Below the pieces are notes generated by a model. That model made no database searches. It worked only from the letters and a program-made list of their open reading frames with translations, and was not told the DNA's origin. The position numbers and the translations under genes are program-made. Below are positions 17,003 to 26,455 of a stretch of 64,000 nucleotides of DNA, in pieces. This DNA comes from an uncultured Clostridia bacterium (lineage in GTDB: Bacteria > Bacillota > Clostridia > Oscillospirales > Ruminococcaceae). The DNA lies in assembly GCA_947629785.1 (NCBI GenBank), contig CANRFB010000002.1, positions 62,001 through 126,000 on the forward strand, in the 5' to 3' direction. The number at the start of each line of letters is the position of its first letter. The stretch's first letter is position 1.

Positions 17003-18745
17003 ATGATAAAACGACTTGCCCGCTGTATACGCGAGTACAAAAATGTTTCCATAGCAACGCCCATACTGGTTTCTCTGGAAGTTGTAATGGAATGTATAAT
17101 ACCGTTTATAATCGCCGACTTGGTAAACAACATCAAGTCGGGCTGTGAAATTTCGGTAATTATAAAATACGGGCTGGTGCTGGTGCTGATGGCGTGCCTG
17201 TCACTGGCTTTCGGCGCGCTGGCGGGAATTACCTGCGCAACGGCTTCCTGCGGACTGGCTAAGAATATGCGGCGGGATATGTTTGAAAATATCCAGAAGT
17301 TTTCTTTTGAAAATATAGACAAATTTTCCACCTCGTCACTTGTGACGCGTCTTACCACCGATGTTACCAACGTTCAGATGGCGTATATGATGATAATCCG
17401 GATCGCCATACGCTGCCCGTTAATGCTGATATTCGCATTTGTAATGGCGTTTGTCATGGGCGGAAGAATGGCTGTCATCTTCCTTTTCGTCGTGCCTGTA
17501 CTCGGCGTAGCTCTTGCGCTTGTAACATACAAGACAATGCCGCTGTTCAGGGCTGTTTTCCGCAAGTACGACAACCTGAACGAATCCATTCAGGAAAATA
17601 TCAAGGGCATGAGGGTGGTAAAATCCTATGTCCGCGAGGAATACGAAAAGCAGAAGTTCGGCAGGGCTGCCGAGGACGTCTGCCGCGATTTCACAAAAGC
17701 CGAAAGAATTCTTGCCCTGAACAACCCGATCATGCAGTTCTGTCTGTATGTGGTAATGGTTTTCGTGCTTTCATACGGTTCATATACCATAATCACAACA
17801 AGGGGCATAGACCTTGACGTGGGACAATTCAGCGCGCTGCTTACATACAGTTTCATGATACTCAGCAGCCTTATGATGATCTCAATGGTTTTCGTAATGA
17901 TAACCCTTGCAACGGAATCGGGACACCGTATCGCCGAGATACTTGACGAGGAAAGTTCCCTGCAAAACCCTGCAAACCCCGTTTTTGAAGTCAAGGACGG
18001 CTCCATTGATTTTGACGGCGTAAGCTTCAAATATTCCAAGACCGCCGAACGTAACGCGCTTTCCGATATTGATCTTCACATCAAATCGGGACAGACGGTG
18101 GGAATCATCGGCGGAACGGGTTCGGCAAAATCCACGCTTGTTCAGCTTATTTCCAGACTTTACGATGTCACCGAGGGTTCGGTAAAAGTGGGCGGTGTGG
18201 ACGTTCGCGAATACGACCTTGACACATTACGAAATCAAGTGGCAGTGGTTCTCCAGAAGAACGTACTGTTTTCGGGAACGATAAAGGACAACCTCCGCTG
18301 GGGAAACAAGGAAGCCACAGACGAGGAAATGATAGAAGCCTGCAGGCTTTCCCAAGCGGACGAATTTATCGAGCGTTTCCCCGACAAGTACGATACCTAC
18401 ATTGAACAGGGCGGCGCAAACGTTTCAGGCGGACAGAAACAGCGTCTCTGTATCGCAAGGGCATTGCTTAAAAAGCCGAAAATACTCATTATGGACGATT
18501 CCACCAGCGCGGTAGATACACGGACTGACGCCCTTATCAGAAAGGCAATGGCGGAATATATCCCCTCCACCACAAAAATTATCATCGCCCAGAGAATTTC
18601 TTCCGTTCAGGAAGCGGACGTTATAATCGTTATGGCGGGCGGTCAGATAAGCGCCATGGGAAATCATGACGAACTTATCAAGAACAACGAGATCTACAGA
18701 GATCTTTACACTTTACAGAACAAGGCGGGTGATGATGATGAATGA
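17003..18745 (+). CDS. ABC exporter, ATPase-permease fusion, degenerate-site subunit
   Basis: A 580-residue half-transporter with six transmembrane helices (about 1-310) and a C-terminal ATPase. Walker A is GGTGSAKST, the signature VSGGQ, and Walker B ends in MDDST. The usual catalytic Glu after Walker B is therefore an Asp. That is typical of one half of heterodimeric multidrug exporters such as TM287/288 and BmrCD, where one ATP site is weak. I prefer ATG 17003, which follows AGGAG, over an in-frame TTG at 16967. The partner gene overlaps its 3' end. Substrates are unknown; drugs, lipids or peptides are possible. Confidence 0.92.
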   Translation: MIKRLARCIREYKNVSIATPILVSLEVVMECIIPFIIADLVNNIKSGCEISVIIKYGLVLVLMACLSLAFGALAGITCATASCGLAKNMRRDMFENIQKFSFENIDKFSTSSLVTRLTTDVTNVQMAYMMIIRIAIRCPLMLIFAFVMAFVMGGRMAVIFLFVVPVLGVALALVTYKTMPLFRAVFRKYDNLNESIQENIKGMRVVKSYVREEYEKQKFGRAAEDVCRDFTKAERILALNNPIMQFCLYVVMVFVLSYGSYTIITTRGIDLDVGQFSALLTYSFMILSSLMMISMVFVMITLATESGHRIAEILDEESSLQNPANPVFEVKDGSIDFDGVSFKYSKTAERNALSDIDLHIKSGQTVGIIGGTGSAKSTLVQLISRLYDVTEGSVKVGGVDVREYDLDTLRNQVAVVLQKNVLFSGTIKDNLRWGNKEATDEEMIEACRLSQADEFIERFPDKYDTYIEQGGANVSGGQKQRLCIARALLKKPKILIMDDSTSAVDTRTDALIRKAMAEYIPSTTKIIIAQRISSVQEADVIIVMAGGQISAMGNHDELIKNNEIYRDLYTLQNKAGDDDE

Positions 18746-20642
18746 GAACGAGAAAAGACCGCAGGTCAAGAAAGGCATTATAAAGCGCATTATCAGGACA
18801 CTGTTTGAATTTTACCCCGTGATGATGCCTTTCACCATCGCCTGCATACTTTTCAACGCAATAGTAAGCTCCATACCCTCAATTTTCATGCAGAAAGTCA
18901 TATCTTCCGTTGAAACAAGTTGGCAGGACGGCGACTGGAGCGTTGTGGGCGGCGAAATAATAAAGAATGTCCTTATACTTGCGGCGTTCTATGTAGTTTC
19001 GCTTATTTCGGGGTTTGTTTTCAACCAGACAATGGCGATAATGACGCAGGGTTCACTGAAAAAGCTCCGTGAGAAGATGTTCAACAGAATGCAGGATCTT
19101 CCCGTAAAGTTCTTTGATACCAACAATCACGGCGACATAATGAGTCATTACACCAATGATATAGACACGCTTCGTCAGATGATCTCCCAGAGTATGCCGC
19201 AGCTTCTGATTTCATCGGTAACGGTGATAACTGTATACTTCATAATGCTTTACTTCTGCGTATGGCTTGCGCTTGTGGTGCTTCTGGGCGTTCTGGCAAT
19301 GCTTCTTGTTACGAAAAAGGTCGGCGGCGGTTCGGCAAAATATTTCGTAAGGCAGCAGGCTGCTCTCGGTAAAGAAGAGGGCTACATCGAAGAAATAATG
19401 AACGGTCAGAAAGTGGTAAAAGTTTTCTGCCACGAGAACGAGTGCATTTCCGATTTTGACAAGATAAATCAGAAGCTTTTCGAGGAATCCGAAGCGGCTA
19501 ACAAATATGCGAACATTCTCGGACCTATCCTCAACAACATAGGAAATGTTCTTTACGTTGTAGTTGCACTTGCAGGCGGAATAATGCTCATGGCAGGCGT
19601 TCCCAACGTCAGCATTTCGGGAATGGCTCTCAGCATAAGCGTTGCGGTGCCTTTTCTGAACATGACAAAGCAGTTCTCGGGAAGTGTAAGTCAGGTTTCC
19701 AACCAGATAAACTCCGTTGTAATGGGACTTGCGGGCGCGGGAAGAATTTTCGACCTTATCGACCGCGAGCCGGAAGTTGACGACGGTTATGTGACCCTTG
19801 TAAACGCCAAGGAAGTTGACGGCGTTATCACCGAATGTGAAGAAAGAACGGGAATGTGGGCATGGAAGCACCCTCATCAGGCGGACGGAACTGTTACATA
19901 CACCAAGCTTACGGGCGAAATTGTCATGGACGACGTGGATTTTGCCTATGACGAGGGAAAGACGGTTCTCCACAATGTAACCCTTTACGCCGAGCCGGGG
20001 CAGAAAGTTGCCTTTGTAGGCGCGACAGGCGCAGGAAAAACCACAATTACAAATCTTCTGAACCGTTTCTACGATATTGCCGACGGAAAGATCCGCTATG
20101 ACGGCATAAACATCAACAAGATAAAGAAAGCCGACCTCCGCCGTTCTTTAGGAATAGTCTTACAGGACACCAATCTTTTCACGGGAACGGTAATGGACAA
20201 TATCCGTTACGGACGTCTTGAAGCACCCGACGAAGAATGTATAGCCGCCGCACGGCTTTCGGGAGCGCATGATTTCATAACCCGTCTGCCGCAGGGCTAT
20301 AACACGGTACTCACCGAAAACGGAGCAAGTCTTTCACAGGGACAGCGGCAGCTTCTTGCCATAAGCCGAGCGGCTGTTGCGGACGCGCCCGTAATGATCC
20401 TTGACGAAGCGACTTCCTCCATTGACACCCACACCGAAGCCGTAGTTCAGCGTGGAATGGACGCGCTCATGATGGGCAGAACGGTATTTGTTATCGCGCA
20501 CAGGCTTTCCACCGTCAAGAACTCGGACGTTATAATGGTTCTTGAACAGGGACGTATCATCGAGCGGGGCAACCATGAAAAGCTCATTTCCGAAAAGGGA
20601 AAATACTATCAGCTGTACACGGGAGCCTTTGAATTAGAATGA
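18732..20642 (+). CDS. ABC exporter, ATPase-permease fusion, canonical-site subunit
   Basis: A half-transporter of about 636 residues with six membrane helices and a full ATPase: GATGAGKTT (Walker A), LSQGQ (signature) and MILDEATSSID (Walker B with the catalytic Glu). An extra stretch of about 45 residues before the ATPase (around GMWAWKHPHQADG) is characteristic of this partner type. It overlaps the upstream gene by 14 bases. Three ATG codons lie in a row at 18732, 18735 and 18738, and GGCGGG is closest to ideal for the later ones, so the exact start is uncertain by two residues. Together with its neighbour it should form a heterodimeric exporter. Confidence 0.93.
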   Translation: MMMNENEKRPQVKKGIIKRIIRTLFEFYPVMMPFTIACILFNAIVSSIPSIFMQKVISSVETSWQDGDWSVVGGEIIKNVLILAAFYVVSLISGFVFNQTMAIMTQGSLKKLREKMFNRMQDLPVKFFDTNNHGDIMSHYTNDIDTLRQMISQSMPQLLISSVTVITVYFIMLYFCVWLALVVLLGVLAMLLVTKKVGGGSAKYFVRQQAALGKEEGYIEEIMNGQKVVKVFCHENECISDFDKINQKLFEESEAANKYANILGPILNNIGNVLYVVVALAGGIMLMAGVPNVSISGMALSISVAVPFLNMTKQFSGSVSQVSNQINSVVMGLAGAGRIFDLIDREPEVDDGYVTLVNAKEVDGVITECEERTGMWAWKHPHQADGTVTYTKLTGEIVMDDVDFAYDEGKTVLHNVTLYAEPGQKVAFVGATGAGKTTITNLLNRFYDIADGKIRYDGININKIKKADLRRSLGIVLQDTNLFTGTVMDNIRYGRLEAPDEECIAAARLSGAHDFITRLPQGYNTVLTENGASLSQGQRQLLAISRAAVADAPVMILDEATSSIDTHTEAVVQRGMDALMMGRTVFVIAHRLSTVKNSDVIMVLEQGRIIERGNHEKLISEKGKYYQLYTGAFELE

Positions 20643-20645
20643 ATA

Positions 20646-20893
20646 GAGTTGAGAGTTTAAGATTAAGAGTTAAGAGTTGAGAGTTGAGAGTTGAGATAAG
20701 GCGGGAATGCTTATATCTCAACTCTCAATGTTTTTGCAGATTTAACTTTACTTTACCTCACGGCAGGCACAAAGCGGGGAATTACTAAATAAAGCCTGAA
20801 TGGGTCAAGGCTCAGCCTTGCTGAATGGGTCAAGGCTCAGCCTTGCTGAATGGGTCAAGGCTCAGCCTTGCTCAACTCTTAACTCTCAACTCT
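20646..20893 (+). repeat. GAGTT-family intergenic repeat, copy 3, with 25-bp tandem repeat
   Basis: GAGTTGAGAGTTTAAG and GAGTTAAGAGTTGAGAG at the left, ACTCTTAACTCTCAACTCT at the right. The centre has TTTAACTTTACTTTACCTCACGGCAGGCA, as in copies 5 and 8. Near the right end a 25-base unit containing AAGGCTCAGCCTT occurs three times in exact tandem (20797-20821, 20822-20846, 20847-20871). It lies between the convergent exporter and aminopeptidase genes and overlaps the end of the latter. Confidence 0.8.
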
Positions 20894-22681
20894 ATTTGTA
20901 TAATGTTTTAAGAACTTTAGTTCTTCGCCGTCAAAGTACGGGGAGAGCTTCTCATAAACCATTTTGTGATACGCGTTAAGACGTTCCTTGTCCTTGTCGT
21001 CAAGCATGGAAATATCCACACAGTCAAGGTCAATTGGCGCGTAGGTAATGGTCTCAAACTTCATAAGCTGCCCGTATTCGCTCTTTTCCGCTTTTACGCA
21101 GAGAAGCTCGTTCTCTATGCGTATGCCGTGACTGTTTTCAACATAAACCCCCGGCTCGTCGGTGGTTATCATTCCCTCCTCAAGTGCCGCGCTTATGGGA
21201 CGGTCGCCGCTTATTTTCCAGCGGAAACTGTTGGGGCTTTCGTGAACGCTTAACAGATACCCGACACCATGCCCCGTTCCGCAGCGGTAATCAAGACCGT
21301 TTTCCCACATGGGCGCGCGGGCAAGAATATCAAGGTTTTCCCCGCGGCAGCCTTGCAGGAACACCGCATTCGCAAGGTTCAGCATTGATTTTAATGTCAA
21401 TGTGAAGTGGAAACGCATTTCAGCGGTAATTTCCCCCAAAGCAAATGTACGGGTTATGTCGGTAGTTCCCTCAAGATAATGCCCGCCGCTGTCCACAAGC
21501 AACAGACCGTGGGGTTCGAGAACTGCTCCGCCGTCCTCGCCCGCGCTGTAGTGCATCATGGCGGCATTGGCGTTGTAAGCGCTTATCGTGTCAAAACTCG
21601 GCGCGATATAGCTTTCCCCGCCTATCTGTTTCCGAAGTCCGTCAATGTAATTCCCCGCATCGCCCTCGGAAATCTTCTCTTTGCCTATGGTGTTTTTCAG
21701 CCAGTACATAAACTTCGTGACCGCTATGCCGTCCAGTATGTGCGCACGGCGGATATTTTCAATCTCCGCGGAATTCTTTACCGCTTTCAGAAGCGCGCAG
21801 GGATCCGGCGCGGAAATTATTTCGCAGTCTTTCAGAAGATTGGCAAGGCGGTAATTTACCCGCTTTTCGTTTATAAGAACCTTTTTGCCGCGCAGTTTTC
21901 CCGCGTAATCGTAAATTTCATCATAGGGGAATATTTCCACGCCGCTTTTTATAAGCTTTTCGGAAATTTCCTCTTTGCAGGCGGAAATTTCAAGAAACAG
22001 CATCGCCCTGTCCGCAGTAACCACCGCATAGGAAAGCACCACGGGACAGCATTCCACATCATCGGCGCGGATATTGAACAGCCACGAAATATCATCAAGC
22101 GCGGTCATAATATGGACTTCCGCGTTTTTTTCGGAGATCTTTTTCCGCACTTCCGAAAGCTTTTCCGGAACAGTCCTGCCGCTGTATTTCTCGTCCAGAT
22201 AATATATTTCCGAATGTTCAAGAACGGGACGGTTTTCCCATATCCTGTCGGTCAGGTCTTTGTCGGAAATAACTTTCCCGCCCTTTTCAGAAGCGGTCTT
22301 TTCGTAATATTTCCCTGTTTCCGCGGTCATTACCCGCCCGTCAAAACCGATAACGCCCTTTTCGGGGAGGATCTTTTTCACATATTCCCTTACGGTGGGA
22401 ACGCCCTCCTCTCCCGCTTTCATAAGAATTATCCCGCTGCCCGAAAGCTGATTTTCCGCTTGGATAAAGTATCTCCCGTCGGTGAAAAGCGCGGCTTCCT
22501 CCCGTGAAACAACAAGCGTTCCCGCCGAACCCGTAAACCCGCTGAGGAACTTCCGCGCTTCAAAATACGGGCTGACATACTCGCTGTCGTGGAAATCCGA
22601 TGTGGGCACTATATAAACGTTTATTCCTTCCTTTTCCATTTCCGCTCTTAATGCGGAAATATTTTCCTTTGCCGCGGACAT
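20879..22681 (-). CDS. pepP: Xaa-Pro aminopeptidase (M24B)
   Basis: A 600-residue cytoplasmic metallopeptidase that removes an N-terminal residue preceding proline. It has two N-terminal creatinase-like domains (about 1-290) and a C-terminal pita-bread domain. Candidate metal ligands are visible: Asp residues in LLVDSGGHYLEGTTDITRTF, His in GTGHGVGYLLSVHE, and Glu in TTDEPGVY and IRIENELL. The length and three-domain layout match the large eukaryote-like aminopeptidase P form. I chose ATG 22681, 10 bases from GGAGGG; an ATG at 22690 is only 1 base from it. Confidence 0.93.
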   Translation of the reverse strand: MSAAKENISALRAEMEKEGINVYIVPTSDFHDSEYVSPYFEARKFLSGFTGSAGTLVVSREEAALFTDGRYFIQAENQLSGSGIILMKAGEEGVPTVREYVKKILPEKGVIGFDGRVMTAETGKYYEKTASEKGGKVISDKDLTDRIWENRPVLEHSEIYYLDEKYSGRTVPEKLSEVRKKISEKNAEVHIMTALDDISWLFNIRADDVECCPVVLSYAVVTADRAMLFLEISACKEEISEKLIKSGVEIFPYDEIYDYAGKLRGKKVLINEKRVNYRLANLLKDCEIISAPDPCALLKAVKNSAEIENIRRAHILDGIAVTKFMYWLKNTIGKEKISEGDAGNYIDGLRKQIGGESYIAPSFDTISAYNANAAMMHYSAGEDGGAVLEPHGLLLVDSGGHYLEGTTDITRTFALGEITAEMRFHFTLTLKSMLNLANAVFLQGCRGENLDILARAPMWENGLDYRCGTGHGVGYLLSVHESPNSFRWKISGDRPISAALEEGMITTDEPGVYVENSHGIRIENELLCVKAEKSEYGQLMKFETITYAPIDLDCVDISMLDDKDKERLNAYHKMVYEKLSPYFDGEELKFLKHYTNRVES

Positions 22682-22715
22682 AAAAATCATTCCCTCCGAA
22701 AAATTTTACATATCA

Positions 22716-22744
22716 ATTATACCACAGAATTCCCCAAAATACAA
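22716..22744 (-). promoter_or_regulatory. promoter of the Xaa-Pro aminopeptidase gene
   Basis: TTGTAT, a 17-base spacer and TATAAT with an upstream TGG (extended -10) on the minus strand, about 35 bases before the start. Confidence 0.6.
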
Positions 22745-22780
22745 TAAAAATTTTCCCCCACAGGCAGTGAGGGAAAATCT
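22742..22780 (-). terminator. terminator of the sigma/anti-sigma operon
   Basis: An ATTTTCCC / GGGAAAAT inverted repeat with TTTTTATTG following on the minus strand and CTTTTTTATA on the plus strand. It lies about 55 bases after the anti-sigma-like gene and overlaps the -35 of the next promoter. Confidence 0.7.
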
Positions 22781-22833
22781 TTTTTATATCAGCACGAAAC
22801 CGCTTGGGGGCACGGCTTCGGCTTCAAGCAGAG

Positions 22834-23883
22834 TTATTTCCCGCCGATAATGCTTTCAAACAGCGAGTAATCCTCCTCGCTGCCGTAAAGCATGAACAGC
22901 GCTTTTGTCAGCGGAATGTATTTATCCTCGCCGAGAATGTAGGAATTTCTTTCCTGCGGGTCGCTGTGCTTTGTGATAACGGCGTTCATTTCGTCGGTAA
23001 TGTAGATACTGTAGAAAATATCGCCTGTTTCCTTTTCGGCTATCTGAACCATGAACACCGTCCTGAAATCGCCGTTCTCTGTCTGCCGACCGCCTGACGG
23101 GATAGTTTTCAACATTCCCAGAATATCGGGATATGCCGTTCCGTCTGCGTCAATTTCGTAATTTTCAATATTAAGTTCCCTGCTGTTGATGTATGGGGTA
23201 ATTTCCAGACGAACATTTTCGGGAGAAATGTTTTCCAAATCGGGAATGTCGTTCCTGCCCTCTATACGAATGTCGGGAAATCCGATATATTCGCCGCCTG
23301 CCCCTGTTGAAGCGTCGCTGTCATCTTCGGCAGCTTCTTCGTCCTCGGCATAACTGCTGTCATTGTGAACGCCCTCCATTCCCTCCTCGATTTCAGGAAC
23401 GGGTATTGAAAATCCCGTCATTCCGTCATAGATCATAGCAGGAGAGTCCTCGCTCGTTTCGTCCGTCAATACCGCCGCGGAAGTATCGGCAGCGGGAGCC
23501 GCACCGCTTTCGCTTTCAAAAACAGGTTCTTCCTGCCCGAAATCGTTGTCCATAGCTTCGGGAATATCTATCAGTTCGGGGGAATGCCGCACTTCGGTAA
23601 CAGTCTCCGTGGAAATGCTTGTAAGTCCCGTTTCGGAGAGCGACTCTATATTTTCGTTACGGACGTCAAGGACAACTCGTATGCCGATAATGCAGACAAT
23701 GCAGGCGGCAGCTGAAAGTATTCCCGCGGAAACGCGTTTCCTGATGATCACAGACCTGTTGTTTTCTATCCTGTCCTCGGAAAGGTCGTTAAGCAGGGCC
23801 TCGGTGCGTTTATAGAAACTCTCCGAAATTTTTATGCTGTCCATGGCGTTTTTATACTCGTTTATCGTCCTGCTCATCTTCAT
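22834..23883 (-). CDS. single-pass membrane protein, probable anti-sigma factor partner
   Basis: A protein of about 349 residues with a 50-residue cytoplasmic N-terminus, one membrane helix at about residues 52-72 and an outer domain of roughly 275 residues. The outer part has a long acidic, Ser/Ala-rich linker and a folded C-terminal region (ENVRLEITPYINS onward). The gene overlaps the 3' end of an ECF sigma gene, the usual place for an anti-sigma factor. No zinc-binding ZAS motif (HxxxCxxC) is visible, so it is not a classical one. Starts at 23883 or 23877 both fit a GGAGGG ribosome site. Function is inferred from position and topology. Confidence 0.7.
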   Translation of the reverse strand: MKMSRTINEYKNAMDSIKISESFYKRTEALLNDLSEDRIENNRSVIIRKRVSAGILSAAACIVCIIGIRVVLDVRNENIESLSETGLTSISTETVTEVRHSPELIDIPEAMDNDFGQEEPVFESESGAAPAADTSAAVLTDETSEDSPAMIYDGMTGFSIPVPEIEEGMEGVHNDSSYAEDEEAAEDDSDASTGAGGEYIGFPDIRIEGRNDIPDLENISPENVRLEITPYINSRELNIENYEIDADGTAYPDILGMLKTIPSGGRQTENGDFRTVFMVQIAEKETGDIFYSIYITDEMNAVITKHSDPQERNSYILGEDKYIPLTKALFMLYGSEEDYSLFESIIGGK

Positions 23884-24385
23884 CAAACCCTCCTATCATC
23901 ATATCTTTAAGAATTTTTCTGCCTCTTGCAAGCAAAGTCCCCACCGTAGCGGGCTTTTTCCCCGTTATTGCGGAAATTTCCTTGATAGAGTAGCTGTTAT
24001 AATAAAACAGGTGTATCACCGTGCGGTACTTTTCGGGAAGCGACAGCACGGCTTCCATAACTTCGCTCTGTTCTTCTGTAAGTTCGGCTGTTTCGGAACT
24101 TTCGGCGTCATCAAAATTTACTGTCCTTGTTATCCACCCCGACTTAACATGGTTTTTGCTTTTGTTAATTGCCGTTCGCAGAAGCCACGCCTTTTCATGT
24201 TCGGTGCTTTCAAAGCCTTTTCCGCGTTTCAGGAGCGCCACAAGCACGTCCTGTGCAATATCCTCCGCGTCAAAGATATTCCTGACATAGGTATAGCAAA
24301 GCCGTATTATGGTCTGTGAATAGGTGTCAAGGACATACTGAATGTAACCGTCTGTACCGTAATCTGCAATATTATCGGAATACAT
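23852..24385 (-). CDS. ECF-type RNA polymerase sigma factor
   Basis: A 177-residue sigma-70 family protein with region 2 (IIRLCYTYVRNIFDAEDIAQDVLVALL, about 25-51) and region 4 (LPEKYRTVIHLFYYNSYSIKEISAITGKKPATVGTLLARGR, about 115-160). It lacks regions 1 and 3, as ECF factors do. I chose ATG 24385, with GGGGGA 7 bases upstream, over a longer in-frame start at 24445. It is the first gene of a two-gene operon with the membrane protein that probably restrains it. The signal and regulon are unknown. Confidence 0.92.
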   Translation of the reverse strand: MYSDNIADYGTDGYIQYVLDTYSQTIIRLCYTYVRNIFDAEDIAQDVLVALLKRGKGFESTEHEKAWLLRTAINKSKNHVKSGWITRTVNFDDAESSETAELTEEQSEVMEAVLSLPEKYRTVIHLFYYNSYSIKEISAITGKKPATVGTLLARGRKILKDMMIGGFDEDEQDDKRV

Positions 24386-24519
24386 CTTATTTCCCCCAAG
24401 AAATACAGTATTTTCGGATATATGCGGACGGCGGTATCCGTCCATCTACTATAAATACAATTTACAAAGCCGATTTTTTTCATTTTCGCAAAATATTTTT
24501 GTTAATTTTTTATGAATAA

Positions 24520-26349
24520 TCATAATTCGTTCCTGATATACTCGGCAACCTCTTCTGCAAGGGAAATATTTATCCCCGCGGCTTTGGCGATTTCCTCCGC
24601 GGTAGCCTTTCTGAACTCCTCGCGGGTCTTGAACGCCGAGAAAAGTTTCTGCGCTTTCTTTTCGCCTATGCCTTTTATCTGAGTAAGTCCTGCTTCGTAG
24701 GACTGTTTTGCGTGTTTCTTCCGCTGATAGGTTATGGAAAATCGGTGTACTTCGTCCTGAATTCTCGTAACGAGCATGAATGCAGATTTCGTACCGGAAA
24801 TGGAAATTTCCGAACCCGAAGTGGCAATTGCGCGGGTGCGGTGGTTTCCGTCCTTTACCATGCCGAAAAGCGGCACGTCAATGCCCATTTCCCGAAGAAT
24901 AGGCTCAACGGCGTTCACCTGACCCTTGCCGCCGTCCAGCAGGATAAGGTCGGGCATTCTGGAAAATCCCTCGTCCGTTTCGGAATCGTCCTTGAAGTGC
25001 CTGAACCGCCGCTCCAGCACTTCCCGCATACTTGCGTAGTCGTTCTGTATCTTGGTTTCCTTTATGGAAAAACGCTTATACGCTTTTTTTAACGGTCTGC
25101 CGTTTTCAAATACCACCATTCCCGCCACCATTGAGGAACTTCCCAGATTGGAAATATCATACGCCTCGATATAAAGCGGCGGTTCGGGAAGCCCAAGAAG
25201 TTTGCCCAGAGCTTCCAAAGCGGCAATTTCCTTTCCCGTTCTGCCGACCTTTATGGCAAGGCTGTCCTCGGCGTTGGCTTTCGCCATCATTATCAGCCGC
25301 AGACCCTTTCCCCGCTTTTTGGAGGAAATATCCACCGCTCCGCCTTTTCTTTCCCGCAGGATCTTTTCTATCATCTCGGTGTCGGGAAGTTCCTCCTCAA
25401 TGATCACCTCACGGGGAATCTTTTCGCCGTCCGAATAGTATTGCAGAGCGAAATCTTCCAGCATATTCTCCTCGCTGTCAGGCGCGCCGAAGTCATATTC
25501 CGAGCGGTCAAAAAGCCGTCCGTTACGGTACATCAGCACGGCTATGCAGGAATTTTCCCCGTTCTGCGCCATGGCGATCACGTCAGTGTCCCGCATATCC
25601 TCGTCAATAATCTTCTGCCCGTCGGCGGCGCGTTTTATGGCGGAGATCCTGTCCCGCAGTCTTGCGGCAAGTTCAAAATCCAGTTCCTCGGCGGCGGCGT
25701 TCATCTGCTCGGTAAGAATTTCCACCGACGCTTCCGAACCGTTCCTGATGTAGCTTTCAGCCTGTGAAATTATATCCCTGTATTCATCGCCGTCTATCTT
25801 CCCCATGCAAACGCCCATACAGCGCTTTATGTGGAAATTCAGGCAGGGGCGGTATTTTCCGAAATCGGCGGGGAACTTTCGTCTGCAGGTCGGCAGGGAA
25901 AACACCCTGTTGACTTCCTCCACTGTCTGTTTCGTGACGAATGTGCTTGTATACGGTCCAAGGAACTTTCCCTTGCCTGTTTTCTGCATTTCGGCAGTTA
26001 TCCGCGGATATTCCTCATCGGAAATTTTGATAAAGCTGTAACCCTTATCGTCTTTCAGAAGAATATTATACTTGGGCATATGCTGTTTTATCATTGAACA
26101 TTCCAGAACGAGGGCTTCATACTCGCTGTCGGTGACAATGAAATCATAGTCATAGACGTGAGAAACCATCTTTGCCACTTTCGGGGTATGATCGGGATTT
26201 TCCCTGAAATAGCTTGAAACGCGGTTGCGGAGATTTTTCGCCTTGCCGATATAAATTATCTCATTGTTCTTGTCCCTCATCCGGTAAACTCCCGGGGAAA
26301 GTGTCAGCTTGGAAGTTTTCTCTCTTAAATACGGAAGTCTTTCGTTCAT
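24520..26349 (-). CDS. uvrC: excinuclease ABC subunit C
   Basis: The 609-residue nuclease makes both incisions in nucleotide excision repair together with UvrA and UvrB. The N-terminal GIY-YIG domain shows GVYRMRDKNNEIIYIGKAKNL. A UVR motif for UvrB binding lies near residues 200-235. An RNase H-like nuclease domain follows, with EAYDISNLGSSSMVAGMVVF and DLILLDGGKGQVNAV. Helix-hairpin-helix motifs close the protein. ATG 26349 is preceded by AAAGG; an upstream in-frame TTG at 26373 is less likely. uvrA and uvrB are not in the window. Confidence 0.96.
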   Translation of the reverse strand: MNERLPYLREKTSKLTLSPGVYRMRDKNNEIIYIGKAKNLRNRVSSYFRENPDHTPKVAKMVSHVYDYDFIVTDSEYEALVLECSMIKQHMPKYNILLKDDKGYSFIKISDEEYPRITAEMQKTGKGKFLGPYTSTFVTKQTVEEVNRVFSLPTCRRKFPADFGKYRPCLNFHIKRCMGVCMGKIDGDEYRDIISQAESYIRNGSEASVEILTEQMNAAAEELDFELAARLRDRISAIKRAADGQKIIDEDMRDTDVIAMAQNGENSCIAVLMYRNGRLFDRSEYDFGAPDSEENMLEDFALQYYSDGEKIPREVIIEEELPDTEMIEKILRERKGGAVDISSKKRGKGLRLIMMAKANAEDSLAIKVGRTGKEIAALEALGKLLGLPEPPLYIEAYDISNLGSSSMVAGMVVFENGRPLKKAYKRFSIKETKIQNDYASMREVLERRFRHFKDDSETDEGFSRMPDLILLDGGKGQVNAVEPILREMGIDVPLFGMVKDGNHRTRAIATSGSEISISGTKSAFMLVTRIQDEVHRFSITYQRKKHAKQSYEAGLTQIKGIGEKKAQKLFSAFKTREEFRKATAEEIAKAAGINISLAEEVAEYIRNEL

Positions 26350-26408
26350 ACCCTTTATCCTTTCATGAGGCAATCCCGCGCAAAGACCGCCTTACGGCTT
26401 TGCCTCTG

Positions 26409-26448
26409 TAAAAATATACCCGCCCTTAATAGAAAGAGCGGATATATG
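26409..26448 (-). terminator. terminator of adhE
   Basis: An imperfect ATATCCGC...GCGGGTATAT stem followed on the minus strand by TTTTTAC, just after the adhE stop codon. Confidence 0.75.
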
Positions 26449-26455
26449 TTTTTTC

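Noticed and set aside
20797..20871. Possible CRISPR array
   Set aside because: The 25-bp units are directly joined without spacers, and no cas genes are present.
21407..22507. A 366-codon plus-strand open frame
   Set aside because: Lies entirely antisense to the Xaa-Pro aminopeptidase gene, with no ribosome site or recognisable motif.
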